Positions 53,188 to 54,159 of a stretch of DNA of 54,159 nt are shown here, one piece after another. The notes under the pieces are model-generated. The model searched no databases. It saw only the letters and a program-made list of their open reading frames with translations, and had not been told where the DNA came from. Positions within the stretch are counted from its first letter, which is position 1, and each line of letters begins with the position of its first letter. The stretch lies in contig NZ_JANFNY010000017.1 of the NCBI RefSeq assembly GCF_024437745.1, forward strand, positions 1 to 54,159, read 5' to 3'. The translations under genes and the position numbers were made by a program. Source of the stretch: Roseomonas sp. GC11 (GTDB lineage: Bacteria; Pseudomonadota; Alphaproteobacteria; Acetobacterales; Acetobacteraceae).

Positions 53188-54021
53188 ATGTCCGCTTCCA
53201 TCGACCAGGTCTTCGTGAAGCAGTTCGAGTCCGAGGTGCACGAGTCCTACCAGCGCCAGGGCTCCAAGCTGCGCCCGACGGTGCGCAGCAAGACCGGCGT
53301 GCGCGGCGCCTCGACCAACTTCCCCATCGTCGGCCGCGGCACCGCCGCCGCCAAGGCGCGCAACGGCTCCGTGCCGGTGATGAACCTCTCCCACTCCAAC
53401 GTCGAATGCTTCCTGCAGGACTACTACGCGGGTGAGTGGATCGACCGCCTGGACGAGCTGAAGGTCAATATCGACGAGCGCCAGGTCGTCGCCAGCGCCG
53501 GCGCCTATGCGCTGGGCCGCAAGACCGATGAGCTGATCATCGCCGCCCTCGACACCGCGACGCAGGAAGCGACCGGCACCGCCACCGGCACCACCGACAG
53601 CGACGGCCTGACCAAGGCCAAGGTGCTGCTGGCCTTCGAGATGCTGGGCGCCGCCGATGTGCCGGATGACGGCAACCGCTACGCCGTCGTCGGCTGGAAG
53701 CAGTGGAGCAACCTGCTGCAGATCGAGGAATTCGCCAACACCCAGTACATCGGCGACAGCGAACTGCCCTGGAAGGGCGTCCAGATGAAGCGCTGGCTGG
53801 GCGCGACCTGGATGCCGCATTCGGGCCTGACGCTGAGCGGCTCCACCCGCTTCTGCTACTTCTACCATAAGACCTCGGTCGGCCATGCCGTGGCGCAGGA
53901 AGTGGCGACCGACATCTCCTGGCACGGCGACCGCGCGGCCTACTTCGTCAACAACATGATGAGCCAGGGCGCCGTGCTGATCGACACCAACGGCGTCGTC
54001 CGCATGCGCTGCGCCGAATAA
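53188..54021 (+). CDS. Phage major capsid protein
   Basis: 277-residue capsid subunit of the podovirus type. Typical stretches: MSASIDQVFVKQFESEVHESYQRQGSKLR, VRGASTNFPIVGRGTA, YYAGEWIDRLDELKVNIDERQVVASAGAYALGRKTDELIIAALD (parts) and the C-terminal AAYFVNNMMSQGAVLIDTNGVVRMR. The ATG at 53188 follows GAAGGAATACGGC; the frame is open further upstream but Pro/Arg-rich. Composition and codon use look like the host's. The rest of the phage (tail, terminase, lysis, integrase) would lie beyond the window. Confidence 0.88.
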   Translation: MSASIDQVFVKQFESEVHESYQRQGSKLRPTVRSKTGVRGASTNFPIVGRGTAAAKARNGSVPVMNLSHSNVECFLQDYYAGEWIDRLDELKVNIDERQVVASAGAYALGRKTDELIIAALDTATQEATGTATGTTDSDGLTKAKVLLAFEMLGAADVPDDGNRYAVVGWKQWSNLLQIEEFANTQYIGDSELPWKGVQMKRWLGATWMPHSGLTLSGSTRFCYFYHKTSVGHAVAQEVATDISWHGDRAAYFVNNMMSQGAVLIDTNGVVRMRCAE

Positions 54022-54080
54022 TTCTTCCGGTTGCCGGCCAGGGCCGGGGCGCAGCCCGCGCACCCGCCCTGGCCGGGCCC

Positions 54081-54150
<70 letters not shown>

Positions 54151-54159
54151 CGCCGGGGC

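Overview
The window is a high-GC (roughly 70% by eye) chromosomal segment of an alphaproteobacterium, most likely Acetobacteraceae, Roseomonas-like. Support comes from a class I lysyl-tRNA synthetase, the radA-cvpA-purF-SDR and rpsF-rpsR-DUF2232-rplI arrangements, a CIRCE-controlled groESL operon next to usg, and an RcnR/RcnA metal module. The genus is an inference from gene content, not a search result. I see no tRNA, rRNA, CRISPR array or transposase.

Layout. 1-1.2 kb: 3' part of a chemoreceptor gene. 1.3-5.8 kb: a minus-strand catabolic operon (TRAP subunits dctQ-dctM, fused pcaDC, pcaB). 5.9-7.9 kb: bamB and a YfgM-like gene. 8-11.8 kb: dihydroorotase, TenA-like, SRPBCC and aspartate-semialdehyde dehydrogenase genes. 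12.2-16.6 kb: SDR, purF, cvpA, radA. 16.8-22.4 kb: mlaF, mlaE, alr, dnaB, cfa. 22.7-25.1 kb: ribosomal-protein operon. 25.4-29.9 kb: fabD-fabG-acpP-fabF-mltG. 30.1-33.2 kb: minus-strand block (ChaC-like, rcnA, rcnR, SDR) lying between mltG and yicC-gmk. 34.8-38.8 kb: AEC carrier, usg, groES-groEL, cspA. 38.9-44.6 kb: prolyl oligopeptidase, TerB-like, DinG/XPD-like helicase. 44.8-48.5 kb: class I lysS overlapping a shortened mprF-like gene. 48.6-54.0 kb: a divergently placed S24 repressor, two unassigned genes, then a podovirus-like head module (small protein, portal, scaffold, capsid) that runs to the window edge.

How it works together. The first operon covers three successive steps of protocatechuate breakdown with an uptake system that lacks its binding protein. 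The fab cluster makes fatty acids, Cfa modifies their membrane products, and MlaFE maintains outer-membrane lipid asymmetry. RcnR is predicted to control RcnA through a G-tract operator that touches its own start codon. GroESL is under HrcA control with two tandem CIRCE-like sites.

The most striking feature is a set of modular hairpin repeats, eleven GC-rich copies and three to four AT-rich ones, almost all within about 22 bases of a stop codon. Two of them run into coding sequence and appear to supply the last 25-28 residues of Cfa and of the prolyl oligopeptidase. One copy and the window end carry long G/C homopolymers that look like sequencing artefacts over hairpins.
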